From Chitinophaga sp. CB10 (lineage in GTDB: Bacteria; Bacteroidota; Bacteroidia; Chitinophagales; Chitinophagaceae): DNA of 49,880 nucleotides. A program made the position numbers and the translations under genes. Shown one piece after another: positions 16,944-26,193 of this stretch. The stretch covers positions 1 to 49,880 of the forward strand of contig MLAV02000027.1 in NCBI GenBank assembly GCA_001870995.2, written 5' to 3'. Position 1 is the stretch's first letter. Each line of letters starts with the position of its first letter. A model generated the notes under the pieces. The model saw only the letters and a program-made list of their open reading frames with translations. It made no database searches and had not been told where the DNA came from.

Positions 16944-17621
16944 CTACGGCACTTTCACGGAATCTACACGGGAGTAGAAGGTATCTATACTCGTAGCCGT
17001 GGGTTTAAACATCGTCTGAAACTTACAAAAACTCCCCTTTTTAGCGTTTTTCAGGACAATAGAGTCCGGATCACCGGGGTTATCGACCGTTTGCAAAGCC
17101 CCTGCCAGGTCGGTATAATTCAGCCTTGTATTTACGTTGGTTACATCGTTGCTTTTATACCAGTAGACATAAAAATCGCTGCCCACCATTTTACTGCTTT
17201 TCACCACCCTGGGTTGCAACGAACCCTCATACACGGGGCCGTAGGTATTACCGAGGATGCTGACCGGCACGGAGTGATGCCCTGCACCGTCGCGGGTAAT
17301 TACCGTAAAGGAGTAACTGCTTTCCGGCAGCCTGGGGATCAGTACAAATACCGAATCCGTGGATGGCAGTGCCGGCACATCGAAGCTCATGGAATCCTTA
17401 CCGGTATTCCAGTACACGATGGCGCTTTTGATTTTGGTATCCGGGCCGCGGCGCCAGGATAGCATCATGCGTTCCCGGCCGGACCAGGTGGTGAGCTGGT
17501 CCGTTTTGGCCGTATAGAGTACGCCACTGGGCACGACCATATTCTTAAAATTATCGTCCACCTTGGAGCAGGCATAGAGGCTGCAGATGGCGCTTATTCC
17601 GAGCATTAATTTTTTGATCAT
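16944..17621 (-). CDS. DUF4998 domain lipoprotein
   Basis: A 225-residue lipoprotein (lipobox LYAC, Cys18). The mature part matches the DUF4998 family by its opening GRERMMLSWRRGPDTKIKSA and YSFTVITRDGAGHHSVPV segment, which reads like fibronectin-III-type beta-sandwich repeats. Members are found almost only at the end of SusC/SusD operons in Bacteroidota and are thought to be surface accessory proteins that bind glycan. It is the last gene of the operon, 30 bases after the DUF5000 lipoprotein gene. No enzyme activity is expected. Confidence 0.8.
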   Translation of the reverse strand: MIKKLMLGISAICSLYACSKVDDNFKNMVVPSGVLYTAKTDQLTTWSGRERMMLSWRRGPDTKIKSAIVYWNTGKDSMSFDVPALPSTDSVFVLIPRLPESSYSFTVITRDGAGHHSVPVSILGNTYGPVYEGSLQPRVVKSSKMVGSDFYVYWYKSNDVTNVNTRLNYTDLAGALQTVDNPGDPDSIVLKNAKKGSFCKFQTMFKPTATSIDTFYSRVDSVKVP

Positions 17622-17651
17622 ACAGATAGTTTGCAGGTCAATAATTCACCG

Positions 17652-18851
17652 TTACTGGCGTGCGCCCCAGAACGACAGTTCGCTGATGTAGAAATAGGTA
17701 AATCCGCCCCAGGTGGAGTTGATTTTGAAACGCAGGTAGCGTACTGCCGGGATGCCCGGCGGCATGTCAAAATCCTCCCCGTTTACGCAGGCGAAGGTGC
17801 GGTCTTCCGCGGTCACCGTCGTACTTGGGGTTGGCTTGGTGGAGGTGAACTCGCCCAGGAGCGTCCAGCTGCTATCCCAGCTGCCGTCCGGGTTGGGGTT
17901 ATTACTGCCCCAGATCTCGAACGTCTTGGGATCGCCGCCTACATAGGCGCCGCTGCTGCCGGAGCGATGGTAGAACTTAAAGCGGCTGAGCGCCGTTCTG
18001 AAACCCATGTCAAACGTAAACCAGGCTGGCATCAGCGCCACGCTGGTTTTGGTATGGAAGCAGTCGTTATCGGAATTCCAGACGTTGTTCCAGAGGAAGG
18101 TCATGTTGCGCAGGGATAGGCCGGACCAGGTATGGCCGGCATTGTTATCCGTAGGCAGGGATACTTCCTTGAAGGGCGCTTTATCGATCGGCGTTTCGAA
18201 AATCGGTTTCAGCTCCTTTATCAGCGTATCGGACTTATTGCCCCAGCGGTCTTTCGTATATACGGCAAAGCGCTGGCGCACCGTATCGTAGCCGCGGGCG
18301 GTTACCGCGCCGGCGGCGGCTTCGCTGGTATAGATCGTGATGTTCTTCCAGGTATTATTGCCGGTGGTATCCAGCATGAGGTAATAGGTAAGCGGCGCCA
18401 TGGCTGCATTTTTATAGATGGCCACTACCCCGCCAAAGGTAGCCCTGAAGTCGATCGAGCGCTGTGCGGCACGTACCGGCGGCGTCAGCGGATTCACCGT
18501 TACCTCCGTTGCGGCGGAAGCTTTTTCGTTACGGCCGACGGTGTAGAGCTTTACAATTTTAGGCAGGGTATCCCCGAAGCCGGTGACGATCAGCGTATCC
18601 CCGAAGTAGGAAGCTTTGGCTTCCCGCTTTACTTCCGAATTGGCGTTGTACACGGCCTTTACGTATAACAGGTTGGGGTCCGGCGGAACGGTATAGGTAA
18701 TGATCGCGCCCCCGGGGATGTTGGTGACGTTGAATTTGGTGATGGCGGCAGGCGCAGGCGCATTTTCATCCACATAGACCCTGATGCCTTCCTTCTTACA
18801 GGCCAGCATGACCATACCAGCCAGCAGTATTAACAGATATATCTTTTTCAT
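17652..18851 (-). CDS. DUF4959/DUF5126/DUF5000 lipoprotein
   Basis: A 399-residue surface lipoprotein (lipobox MLAC, Cys18). In order it shows a DUF4959-like domain (about 25-125, ITKFNVTNIPGGAIITYTVP), a DUF5126-like middle (about 125-225, AVYKNAAMAPLTYYLML) and a DUF5000 C-terminus (about 250-399) related to discoidin/F5-8-type C sandwiches (PAWFTFDMGFRTALSRFKFYHR, VRYLRFKINSTWGG). Discoidin-type domains usually bind carbohydrate, so this is probably a surface glycan-binding protein serving the SusCD pair. The start at 18851 (MKKIYLL) is chosen over 18860 because it begins the signal peptide. 21 bases after SusD. Confidence 0.85.
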   Translation of the reverse strand: MKKIYLLILLAGMVMLACKKEGIRVYVDENAPAPAAITKFNVTNIPGGAIITYTVPPDPNLLYVKAVYNANSEVKREAKASYFGDTLIVTGFGDTLPKIVKLYTVGRNEKASAATEVTVNPLTPPVRAAQRSIDFRATFGGVVAIYKNAAMAPLTYYLMLDTTGNNTWKNITIYTSEAAAGAVTARGYDTVRQRFAVYTKDRWGNKSDTLIKELKPIFETPIDKAPFKEVSLPTDNNAGHTWSGLSLRNMTFLWNNVWNSDNDCFHTKTSVALMPAWFTFDMGFRTALSRFKFYHRSGSSGAYVGGDPKTFEIWGSNNPNPDGSWDSSWTLLGEFTSTKPTPSTTVTAEDRTFACVNGEDFDMPPGIPAVRYLRFKINSTWGGFTYFYISELSFWGARQ

Positions 18852-18872
18852 AACAGTCATTTTTGCGGGAGC

Positions 18873-20798
18873 TTACCATCCCGGGTTTTGAACAAGATTT
18901 CGGTTCACAGTCATGTTCGATACCTTGATCGGCCAGAAGTAATCTTTCAGGCTGAACGTCTGGTACAGGATCGGGCGCACTTTGTAATACGCTTCGGAAG
19001 TGGACTGCTGGATATCCCAACCCGTCATAGGCGCATTCATCAATGCCGGCGCTTCTTTCCAGCGGCGCATGTCATAAAAACGCTGCCCTTCAAAGGCGAG
19101 TTCGATATAACGCTCCTGGTGGATGATGCTGCGCAAACCTTCTTTGGTGGTGTATTTGGAAGGATTGATCCCGAAGTTGGTCCAGGCATTTTCCACTGTT
19201 GGGATGCCGGCTCTCGCCCTAACGAGGTTGATGTATTGCAGGGCTTCGCCGGTAGGGCCGTTTGCTTCGTTGTACGCCTCGGCAGCGAGCAGGTAGAGGT
19301 CCGCCAGGCGGAACTCCGGCCATGGATACTGCTGTATTGTGAGCGTGGAGGAGGTACCGATGACATCCTGGTAATGCACATATTTTTTGATCCAGTAGCC
19401 GGTGGTGGAATAGGCAAACTGCACCTGCTGGGATGCGGCCTGGCCTTTCTTCGCTTTTACGCTGAGGATGGTACTCTTTTCATCGTACTTGCCCTGGCCG
19501 TACCATTTGCCGCCGTCGAAGCCGAGGTTGGCGTAAAAACGCGGCTCCCGGTCGAAGTTCACCTGCGCTGTTACATAGCCTACTTCAAAATCTGTTTTTT
19601 CCTCGTTTACAGCCGTGCGCAGGTTGTAGCGGGTGCTGTAGGGATAGGTCCTGTCTTCATTAATAGGCACGCCGTTTTTGGAATAGAACAGCTCCACGAT
19701 TTTCAGCGGCGGGGCCAGTTGTCCGCGCGGAGAGGTATTATCCAGGAAAGCGGGATCGAGGCCGCGCGGGATGCTGTTCGTTTGCAGGTCATTGACCATA
19801 CTGTTGGGGTTGGCCCAGATCTGCTCGGAGTTCCAGCGGTCGCAGATGGCATTTCGTATGCTCATTTCCGTGTATTGCTGAGGACTCAGGTAATACGCTG
19901 CCACGCTTTGGGTGAAGGTATAGAGCTTCATCCCCTGGGCATGGCACATATCGATGGCTTCCTGGCAGGCGGCAGCGGCTTTGGCCCATTTGCTGTCGTC
20001 CTTCTGTTCAGGGAACAGGGGCCTGTTACGGTTATCGGTAAAGCCTTTATAATCCGGGTTACCGTTGAAGAGCGGGCTGGCGGCATATACCAGTACTTTC
20101 GCTTTCATGGCCAGGCAGATGGGTTGCGTAATGCGCCCCTGCTCTGCGGCGAGGTTGGTGATGCTTTCCGGCAGGTCGTCTTTTGCTTCATCCAGTAGCT
20201 GCACGATGTAGTTGAAACAGCTGTCGATCGGATCCCGGTACACGCGTATCTGTTCGATGCTGGCATCCATGGGCAGGTTCACTTTTACCAACGGGATAGG
20301 TCCGTACAGGCGTAACAGGTAGAAGTGGTAGTACGCTTTCAGGAACTTCACTTCCGCCGCCCAGCGGGCTTTTTCGTAGGTATCCATATCCGGTACCCGG
20401 TTGATGTTTTCCAGGAAGATGTTACAGTCGCGCAGGGCCTGGTACATGGATTTAGCGCCCAGTGCCCCATCCCAGAAGTTCACCATCGGATCGCTGGCGC
20501 TTTGCAGGCCTACGGCGATGTTGAAGCCGTTGGGCTGAGCGGCGCTGGCCACAAAGGGATAGATGAGGGACCATTCATCCCCGGCGGACATGGCTACGTT
20601 GCCGTTGATGGTACCATGGGAAGGCAGGTAGCTGTAGCAGGTAAATAAATATTTTTCCGCCTCCTTGCGCATGGCGAATGCGCTTTCAATGGTGGCCATA
20701 TTATCCGGTATCACGTCCAGGTATTTTTTACAGGAGCCCAGGGCGCCTGCTATCATCCCGGAGAGCAGCATGTATATGATATACTTTGTCAGTTTCAT
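18873..20798 (-). CDS. SusD/RagB family outer-membrane lipoprotein
   Basis: A 641-residue surface lipoprotein (lipobox LGSC, Cys23) with the SusD opening KKYLDVIPDNMATIESAFA, helical TPR-like segments (FLKAYYHFYLLRLYGPIPLV) and the C-terminal RagB/SusD region (RLADLYLLAAEAYNEANG..., YINLVRARAGI..., IHQERYIELAFEGQRFYDMRRW). It caps its SusC partner and captures substrate for import. It lies 19 bases after the SusC gene. The substrate is not evident because the operon contains no glycoside hydrolase. It is somewhat longer than the average SusD. Confidence 0.95.
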   Translation of the reverse strand: MKLTKYIIYMLLSGMIAGALGSCKKYLDVIPDNMATIESAFAMRKEAEKYLFTCYSYLPSHGTINGNVAMSAGDEWSLIYPFVASAAQPNGFNIAVGLQSASDPMVNFWDGALGAKSMYQALRDCNIFLENINRVPDMDTYEKARWAAEVKFLKAYYHFYLLRLYGPIPLVKVNLPMDASIEQIRVYRDPIDSCFNYIVQLLDEAKDDLPESITNLAAEQGRITQPICLAMKAKVLVYAASPLFNGNPDYKGFTDNRNRPLFPEQKDDSKWAKAAAACQEAIDMCHAQGMKLYTFTQSVAAYYLSPQQYTEMSIRNAICDRWNSEQIWANPNSMVNDLQTNSIPRGLDPAFLDNTSPRGQLAPPLKIVELFYSKNGVPINEDRTYPYSTRYNLRTAVNEEKTDFEVGYVTAQVNFDREPRFYANLGFDGGKWYGQGKYDEKSTILSVKAKKGQAASQQVQFAYSTTGYWIKKYVHYQDVIGTSSTLTIQQYPWPEFRLADLYLLAAEAYNEANGPTGEALQYINLVRARAGIPTVENAWTNFGINPSKYTTKEGLRSIIHQERYIELAFEGQRFYDMRRWKEAPALMNAPMTGWDIQQSTSEAYYKVRPILYQTFSLKDYFWPIKVSNMTVNRNLVQNPGW

Positions 20799-20817
20799 CA
20801 GAAAGATTTTTAGATGC

Positions 20818-23800
20818 CTAATTAAAAGTGAGGTTCACGCCGAAGTTAAATACCCGTTGTACGGGGTATTTGAGGCCCTGACCTCCCATTTCCACATCCC
20901 ACAGGTCGAACTTCGACAGGCAGAAAAGGTTGGTAGCGTTGACATACAGCCGGAAGGTGGAGGTATGGAGGCGCTTCTGCCAGGTTTTAGGCAGGTTATA
21001 ACCGATTTCCACCTGTTTGAGCCGCAGGAAGGCGCCATTGCGCATCCACCAGGTGCTGGCGGCGGAGTTATTGGACATATAGGTGTTGCTGAGGCGGGGC
21101 CAGAGTGCGTACACGTTCTGGTTTTCTTCGGACCAGTGATCGTCCGCATAGGCTTTCAGCAGCTGCGTTTCGTTTACGAAAGGCGCGGTGGAATCGGCAT
21201 TGATGAAAAAGGAAGTACGGCCAACGCCCTGGAAGAATGCAGAGATATCCCAGTTTTTATAGCCGGCGGAGAAACCGAAACCATAAACGATTTCGGGCGT
21301 TTCCGGAAACCCGATGTTGGTCATGTCCGCATCGGTGATGAGGCCGTCGCCATTCAGGTCTGTGTACTTGATATCTCCCCCTTTATATTCCCCGTTTTTC
21401 AACGTCTGGCGCGGGGAGTTCAGCGCTTCCTTATCGTCCACGAATAAACGCTCGGCGATCAGGCCGTACTTGCCGCTGATCGGGCGGCCTACGCGGGAGC
21501 GGTAAGCTTCGTTGGCCATGTACTGCGGCTCTTCGTATTTCGTATAGATGCCGGTGGCATAAGTAAAGTTGGCCATTACCTGGAACCAGCTTTTTTCATA
21601 GTGCTGGTTATAATCCAGGGAGAGGTCAACGCCCTTGCTTTCAGCTTCGCCTACGTTGGCTTTCGGGATATTGGTCAGGCCCATGGTGGAGGGGATAAAT
21701 TCGCGCGCCATAAGGATGTTGGTACGACGGTATTTGTACACCTCGCCCGTGAAATTGAGTTTATCCTTGATGCTCAGTTCAATGGCGGCATTGGCCTGGT
21801 AGGATTTTTCCCAGGTGATTTCCGGGTTGGCGTAGCGCGCTACGGTATAACCGCTGAGGCCATAGAGGCGGTCCGTACCAAACACGGCGCCTTTTGCCGC
21901 ATCGTTCGGGCGGGTATCGGAGAGATAGAAGAAGCGTTCGCCTTCGTTGCCGATAGCGTCGTTACCCACCAAACCGTAGGTGGACCTGAGTTTCAGGTTA
22001 GTGATGGTATTGGCGATGGCGCCTTTCTTAAAGAAGTTCTCATTGGAGATCGTCCATGCCACGCCGGCAGAGGGGAAGAATCCGAAGCGTTTCTTTTCAT
22101 AAAATCTTTCAGAGCCGTTATAGCCGAAGTTGAATTCAGCGAAGTAGCGGGTATCGTAGTTATACGTGGCGCGGCCGGACAAGCCGGTGTTGCGGCCCGG
22201 CAGTGTAGCCATGAGCGTTTCCCCGGAAGGGTTGGCGGTGCTGCGCATGATGTTGATCAGCATCCCGTTGATATTGTGCTTGCCGAAGGAATGGGCGTAG
22301 CTGAGGGAAGATTCCCAGTAGAAGACCGCATTCACTTTCTTCATATCGTCCTGGCTGTTGTTGAAGTCCAGGTACTCGCGGCCGGTTGTGGGATTGAGCG
22401 GCACGAGGGTGTACGGTTTTTCGGAATCGTTCCAGCCGGTGGCCTGGTAGTAGAAAGGCGCATAGGCCCTGTACACGTAGAAGTTGGAGGTTCTGTTCAC
22501 GTTCACCATGGTGCGGAAGTTTAGGCCGGGGATCAGCTGATCCAGCTTTTGTTTTACTTCCATCTGTGCGGACATGAAGGACCTGGATTCATCCTTATAG
22601 CCCATCATCAGGGCGGCATAAGGGTTGAGCAGGAGGTAGCCTTTATCGAGGTTGTTGCCGAACATGATATGGTTCACATAGCTGTGTTCAGCATCCTTGG
22701 GATAGAAGGCCGGGAACATCACCGGGTTGGAGTGCATTACCTGGCGGTAAATCCAGGAGCCGCCGGTGGTGGCGCCGCTGCCGATGGGGCCTTTGTAATC
22801 ATCGAAGTTGCCGCTGGTACGAACGGTGAGCAGCGTGGATTTTGTCAGGTCCACATCCACGTTGGCGCGGATGGTATATCGTTTAATACTCACGTTGCTG
22901 TTGAAGTTATTCTGCTTGTCTACTTTGAGTACGCCGTTATCGTTGGTAAAGGAGCCGGACACGAAGTAGCGTGCAACCGATCCGCCGCCGCTTACGTTGA
23001 GGTTGGCGCGCTGGTTGGTGGCCCATTTTTTAAAGAGGCGGTCCTGCCAGTCGTTAGCCGGGTAGCGCAGCGGGTCCTTCCCTTCTTTGGTGCCGCGGAT
23101 CTGGTCTTCCGTGTAGGGTTCGGATTGCTTTGGATTGCGCGTTTTGGTGGCTTCGTTGGCCAGTTGCATGTAAGTTACCGGGTCCGCCAGTTCCAGGTTT
23201 TTGGTAGCCTGGGAGAAGGAATTTTCCGCGCGGAAATTAATTTTCGCGGGGCCTTCCTTACCGTGGCGGGTGGTGACGAGGATTACGCCGTTTGCGCCAC
23301 GGGCGCCGTAGAGCGCTGTGGAGGTAGCGTCTTTCATGATGGAAAAGCTCTCGATATCATCGGGCCGGAGGCGCGCCAGGTCGTCCGTGGAGAGTTCCAC
23401 CCCATCGATGAGGATGAGGGGGTCTTTTTTGTAGCCGAAGGTGGTGACGCCGCGTACGAAGAAGTCCGCATTATCCGCGCCCGGCTCCCCGCTGCGCTGG
23501 TAGGCGATCAACCCGGCGGCGCGGCCTGCGAGCGCGGTGGTGAGGTTACTGCTGGGCACTTTCAGGTCCGCCACGTTGATGGAGGTAACGGAGCCTACTA
23601 CTTCCCTTTTCTTTTGGGTGCCATAGGCCACTACCACTGTTTCCCCGAGGGTGTTGGTGGCGGGTTTCAGCACCATGTTGATGGTGGATTGGGAGGTCAC
23701 GGCCACTTCCCTTGCTTCGAAGCCCATCATGGAAAAAATAACCGTGGAGTTTTCAGGCACTACGAGGATGTAGCGGCCGTTGATATCCGTAACGGTACCC

Positions 23801-24054
23801 ATGGAGGTTTTGTTTTTCACCACTACGGTTACTCCGGGTAGAGGCGTTCCCGAGCTGTCGGTCACCAGGCCTTTAATCTCTTTGTTTACAAATACTTTTT
23901 CGTTTAGCCGTTCAGGTAAGCCTGTAATTTTTTTTCCGGGAGATGGGAAGCCCGTAACAGCCTCATGGCGTGTAGCTGAGCGGGGGCCCGCTGAAGAAAG
24001 CCAGGGCCATAATAGCAGCAACACGTAAGCATTTTTGCATAGAGTTCTGATCAT
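20818..24054 (-). CDS. SusC/RagA family TonB-linked outer-membrane receptor
   Basis: A 1078-residue receptor with a signal peptide, a carboxypeptidase-D-regulatory-like domain (about 58-140, IKGLVTDSSGTPLPGVTVVVKNK ... VNMV-type end), a TonB-box region (GETVVVAYGTQKKREVVGS), a plug domain with the SusC signature (DPLILIDGVE, DDIESFSIMKDATSTALYGARGANGVILVTT) and a 22-strand barrel ending in VFNFGVNLTFN. It imports an oligomer delivered by the SusD downstream, using TonB energy. It leads a four-gene operon; the long intergenic region upstream carries three copies of a 13-base motif. No ECF sigma, FecR or sensor gene is next to it. Confidence 0.95.
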   Translation of the reverse strand: MIRTLCKNAYVLLLLWPWLSSAGPRSATRHEAVTGFPSPGKKITGLPERLNEKVFVNKEIKGLVTDSSGTPLPGVTVVVKNKTSMGTVTDINGRYILVVPENSTVIFSMMGFEAREVAVTSQSTINMVLKPATNTLGETVVVAYGTQKKREVVGSVTSINVADLKVPSSNLTTALAGRAAGLIAYQRSGEPGADNADFFVRGVTTFGYKKDPLILIDGVELSTDDLARLRPDDIESFSIMKDATSTALYGARGANGVILVTTRHGKEGPAKINFRAENSFSQATKNLELADPVTYMQLANEATKTRNPKQSEPYTEDQIRGTKEGKDPLRYPANDWQDRLFKKWATNQRANLNVSGGGSVARYFVSGSFTNDNGVLKVDKQNNFNSNVSIKRYTIRANVDVDLTKSTLLTVRTSGNFDDYKGPIGSGATTGGSWIYRQVMHSNPVMFPAFYPKDAEHSYVNHIMFGNNLDKGYLLLNPYAALMMGYKDESRSFMSAQMEVKQKLDQLIPGLNFRTMVNVNRTSNFYVYRAYAPFYYQATGWNDSEKPYTLVPLNPTTGREYLDFNNSQDDMKKVNAVFYWESSLSYAHSFGKHNINGMLINIMRSTANPSGETLMATLPGRNTGLSGRATYNYDTRYFAEFNFGYNGSERFYEKKRFGFFPSAGVAWTISNENFFKKGAIANTITNLKLRSTYGLVGNDAIGNEGERFFYLSDTRPNDAAKGAVFGTDRLYGLSGYTVARYANPEITWEKSYQANAAIELSIKDKLNFTGEVYKYRRTNILMAREFIPSTMGLTNIPKANVGEAESKGVDLSLDYNQHYEKSWFQVMANFTYATGIYTKYEEPQYMANEAYRSRVGRPISGKYGLIAERLFVDDKEALNSPRQTLKNGEYKGGDIKYTDLNGDGLITDADMTNIGFPETPEIVYGFGFSAGYKNWDISAFFQGVGRTSFFINADSTAPFVNETQLLKAYADDHWSEENQNVYALWPRLSNTYMSNNSAASTWWMRNGAFLRLKQVEIGYNLPKTWQKRLHTSTFRLYVNATNLFCLSKFDLWDVEMGGQGLKYPVQRVFNFGVNLTFN

Positions 24055-24638
24055 GAAGTAATGTTTTTACTGGATTGTTTGCGATTGATTTTGGCAGGAA
24101 AGACTTATGTTGGTAATGAATTTTATGGTTACGGCAATACGATTCCCGCTACAGGGCGTACGCTTGTTTATACGCGCTGTATGCAGCGTGGATCCCGGGG
24201 GGAATTGATCCGATTATCAGCAATAGGATTTCCCGTTACAGCGCGTATGGTAATGATACGTGCCGCACCTGTGCTGAGTCCGGGGAATAGATAGTCAGGA
24301 TGGAATTGTTACGGTTCCATTTCATTAACGTGGCTATGCATTAAGTACAAATCTTACTACAGTCTTACCAGATCACATATGTACCTAAACGTGGTGAAAA
24401 AATAGTAATAATCCAAGATTCATTGCTCAGTGATTCTACAGGGACATTTACTTTTGGTTGTTACAGTATTAAATTTTGGCTGATGTATCTGCCTGCAATC
24501 GTTTGCAGGATTACTACAAAAGAAAGGAAAAAAACAATTACATGGTAATATTTTTTTAAGATTTTCAGATATTATTTAAACAAAAGGCGGGGGACACTAA
24601 CTCGATTTAGCGTGATGAAAAAGCGGAAAACAGGGGCT
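24055..24638. other. Long intergenic leader upstream of SusC
   Basis: 584 bases without a convincing gene. The SusC-proximal part (24130-24250) holds the repeated motifs described separately. The distal part (24300-24638) is AT-rich and holds a hairpin CCTGCAA / TTGCAGG with a four-base loop (24492-24509, approximately) and a short GGAA/TTCC dyad near 24302. I find no good TAnnTTTG box on the minus strand, so the SusC promoter is not located. Confidence 0.5.
24150..24249. promoter_or_regulatory. Three copies of a 13-base motif, candidate operators for the SusCD operon
   Basis: TACAGGGCGTACG (24150-24162), TACAGCGCGTATA on the minus strand (24169-24181) and TACAGCGCGTATG (24237-24249). The second and third form a perfect 12-base inverted repeat. 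Copies one and three are also embedded in a longer imperfect direct repeat (24135-24162 and 24221-24249, both CAATA-GATT-CCCG-TACAG...). The spacing and reuse suggest protein-binding sites or alternative RNA structures in the SusC leader. Confidence 0.5.
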
Positions 24639-25073
24639 TTATGAAATCGTTTGCTGCCCCTGCCAGTAAGTGATAGCAGCGATGATGCAGAATACCAGGA
24701 CTACGGCTGCACGGAGGATATACAGCATCAGTTTACTTTCTTCCGCGAAGACTTTATCCCTAGAGGAATGCCGGAAGGACATGCGGATCAGGTTACTCTG
24801 CAGGATGGCGGACAAGCCGAGAAAGATGATCACCGGCGCAAGGAGTAGTACCCAAAGGCTGCTTTTATCGCCGTAGTTATCCACTTCCCCTTTGAGGTTG
24901 AAATGGATGGGAATACTACTGGGCAGGTTGATCCACGCGATGATAAACTCGACGAGTAAGACGGCCAGCAGGATCAGGGCGAGGTAAGTAAAAAAGACGT
25001 AGTTCTTTTTCTGTGGGTCGGGGAAAAAAAACAATTTGATGCGATTAACGCTCATGGGAAACAATTTTTGCAT
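24639..25073 (-). CDS. DUF1648 domain membrane protein
   Basis: A 144-residue protein with three predicted membrane helices (about 27-48, 73-92 and 118-136). The loop between the first two, LPSSIPIHFNLKGEVDNYGDKSS, is the DUF1648 signature found in SdpI-like and related membrane proteins. SdpI is an immunity protein against a killing peptide in Bacillus; most DUF1648 proteins have no known role, and this one is a minimal version without the SdpI domain. ATG at 25055 is an alternative start (MSVNRIK). It is transcribed alone and leftward, between the SusC leader and the dehydrogenase terminator. Confidence 0.75.
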   Translation of the reverse strand: MQKLFPMSVNRIKLFFFPDPQKKNYVFFTYLALILLAVLLVEFIIAWINLPSSIPIHFNLKGEVDNYGDKSSLWVLLLAPVIIFLGLSAILQSNLIRMSFRHSSRDKVFAEESKLMLYILRAAVVLVFCIIAAITYWQGQQTIS

Positions 25074-25256
25074 TCAGGCTTTTTGGGTTACTACTAAAGA
25101 TAGTGCAAAATTTTAAATCCTGGCGTAACGGTATAAAATAAATTCCTATGGGGCAGCGCACCATAGCGGGGCGGGGTTGCCAATGGCAGCAGGCAGCAGC
25201 GCGATTTTTTGCGAGTACGCGCCGCTACTGCAGCCGCTGCATTATATCTTTCCCCC

Positions 25257-25291
25257 CAACAAAAAAAATCCGGCCCGTTACAGGCCGGATT
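25257..25291 (-). terminator. Intrinsic terminator of the SDR gene
   Basis: Perfect nine-base stem AATCCGGCC / GGCCGGATT (25267-25275 with 25283-25291), followed on the minus strand by TTTTTTTTG. It lies 18 bases after the dehydrogenase stop. Confidence 0.9.
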
Positions 25292-25309
25292 GCATATAAA
25301 AGACGGGTG

Positions 25310-26071
25310 TTATACTGCGGTATAAGCGCCATCCACGAGGTAATGGCCGCCGGTTACGAAGGAGGCTTTGTCGGAGCTGAGCCAGATAACCAGTTCCGCC
25401 ACTTCGGAAGCGTTGCCCAGCCGGCCCATCGGATGGAGGCCGATCAGCGCCGCTTTTGTTTTCGCGTCCATCATATCCAGCAGGGGTGTATTGATATAGC
25501 CCGGGCAAACGGCATTGATGCGGACGCCCTGTGCGGAATACTCTGCCGCGGCGGTTTCCGTTAAACCGATTACGCCGTGTTTGGCTGCCACGTAGGCCGC
25601 GGCATTGGCGGTACCTACTACACCCAGGATGGAAGAGATGTTGACAATAGCGCCACCGCCGCTTTTCAGCATGGCAGGCAGCTGGTACTTCATACCATAG
25701 AACACGCTGTTCAGGTTAATGCCGATTACCTTATTGTACATTTCCACACTGTATTCGGCAATGGGCTTAGATTCTCCGCCGATGCCCGCGTTGTTGCAGG
25801 CGATGTCCAGCCGGCCGTATAATTCCAGGGTTTTATCCACCAGTTGTTTGCATTCATCGGCGATGCTGACATCGCATTTCACGAATGCGGCTTCACCGCC
25901 TTTATCCTTGATCGCCGCTACTACTTTAGCGCCATGCGCTTCGTTTACATCACTGACTATTACTTTTGCGCCACCGCCGGCATACAGCATTGCGATCGCT
26001 TCTCCGATACCGGAGCCTGCGCCTGTTACCAGCGCTACCTTCCCTTTAAATAACTGTTCCATACTGCTCAT
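25310..26071 (-). CDS. Short-chain dehydrogenase/reductase (SDR)
   Basis: A 253-residue classical SDR, probably NAD(P)-dependent. It shows the cofactor motif TGAGSGIG (16-23), NNAG (93-96), catalytic Ser146/Ser147 (NISSILG), and Tyr160 with Lys164 (YVAAKHG). The C-terminal FVTGGHYLVDGAYTAV is typical. Asp41 after the second strand (VIVSDVNE) favours NAD over NADP. The substrate cannot be read from sequence; the closest generic labels are glucose/3-oxoacyl-type dehydrogenases. MEQLFKG at 26062 is an alternative start. It is transcribed alone, leftward, 122 bases after the FMN reductase gene. Confidence 0.92.
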   Translation of the reverse strand: MSSMEQLFKGKVALVTGAGSGIGEAIAMLYAGGGAKVIVSDVNEAHGAKVVAAIKDKGGEAAFVKCDVSIADECKQLVDKTLELYGRLDIACNNAGIGGESKPIAEYSVEMYNKVIGINLNSVFYGMKYQLPAMLKSGGGAIVNISSILGVVGTANAAAYVAAKHGVIGLTETAAAEYSAQGVRINAVCPGYINTPLLDMMDAKTKAALIGLHPMGRLGNASEVAELVIWLSSDKASFVTGGHYLVDGAYTAV

Positions 26072-26105
26072 TTTTTTAGTGTGTAAAAAAATCGTTTCGG
26101 TATAT

Positions 26106-26113
26106 CAAAAGTA
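26106..26113 (-). promoter_or_regulatory. Possible -7 box (TACTTTTG) of the SDR gene
   Basis: On the minus strand TACTTTTG fits TAnnTTTG and lies 35 bases before the start codon. No TTTG is visible at the -33 distance. Confidence 0.35.
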
Positions 26114-26193
26114 CTGAAACAGGCAGCGGCGAAGGATGATAAAAGTCAGTTTCACCCAGCTTTTAGAAATGCTTTAACATATATGCATTTTGC

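Noticed and set aside
22549..23841. Open plus-strand frame of 430 codons opposite the first SusC gene
   Set aside because: Antisense to the plug and barrel region of a definite receptor gene; no start context and no domain.
24061..24294. Small 77-codon plus-strand frame in the SusC leader
   Set aside because: No homology I can see; it spans the repeated motifs and lacks a promoter. The repeats explain the sequence better than coding does.
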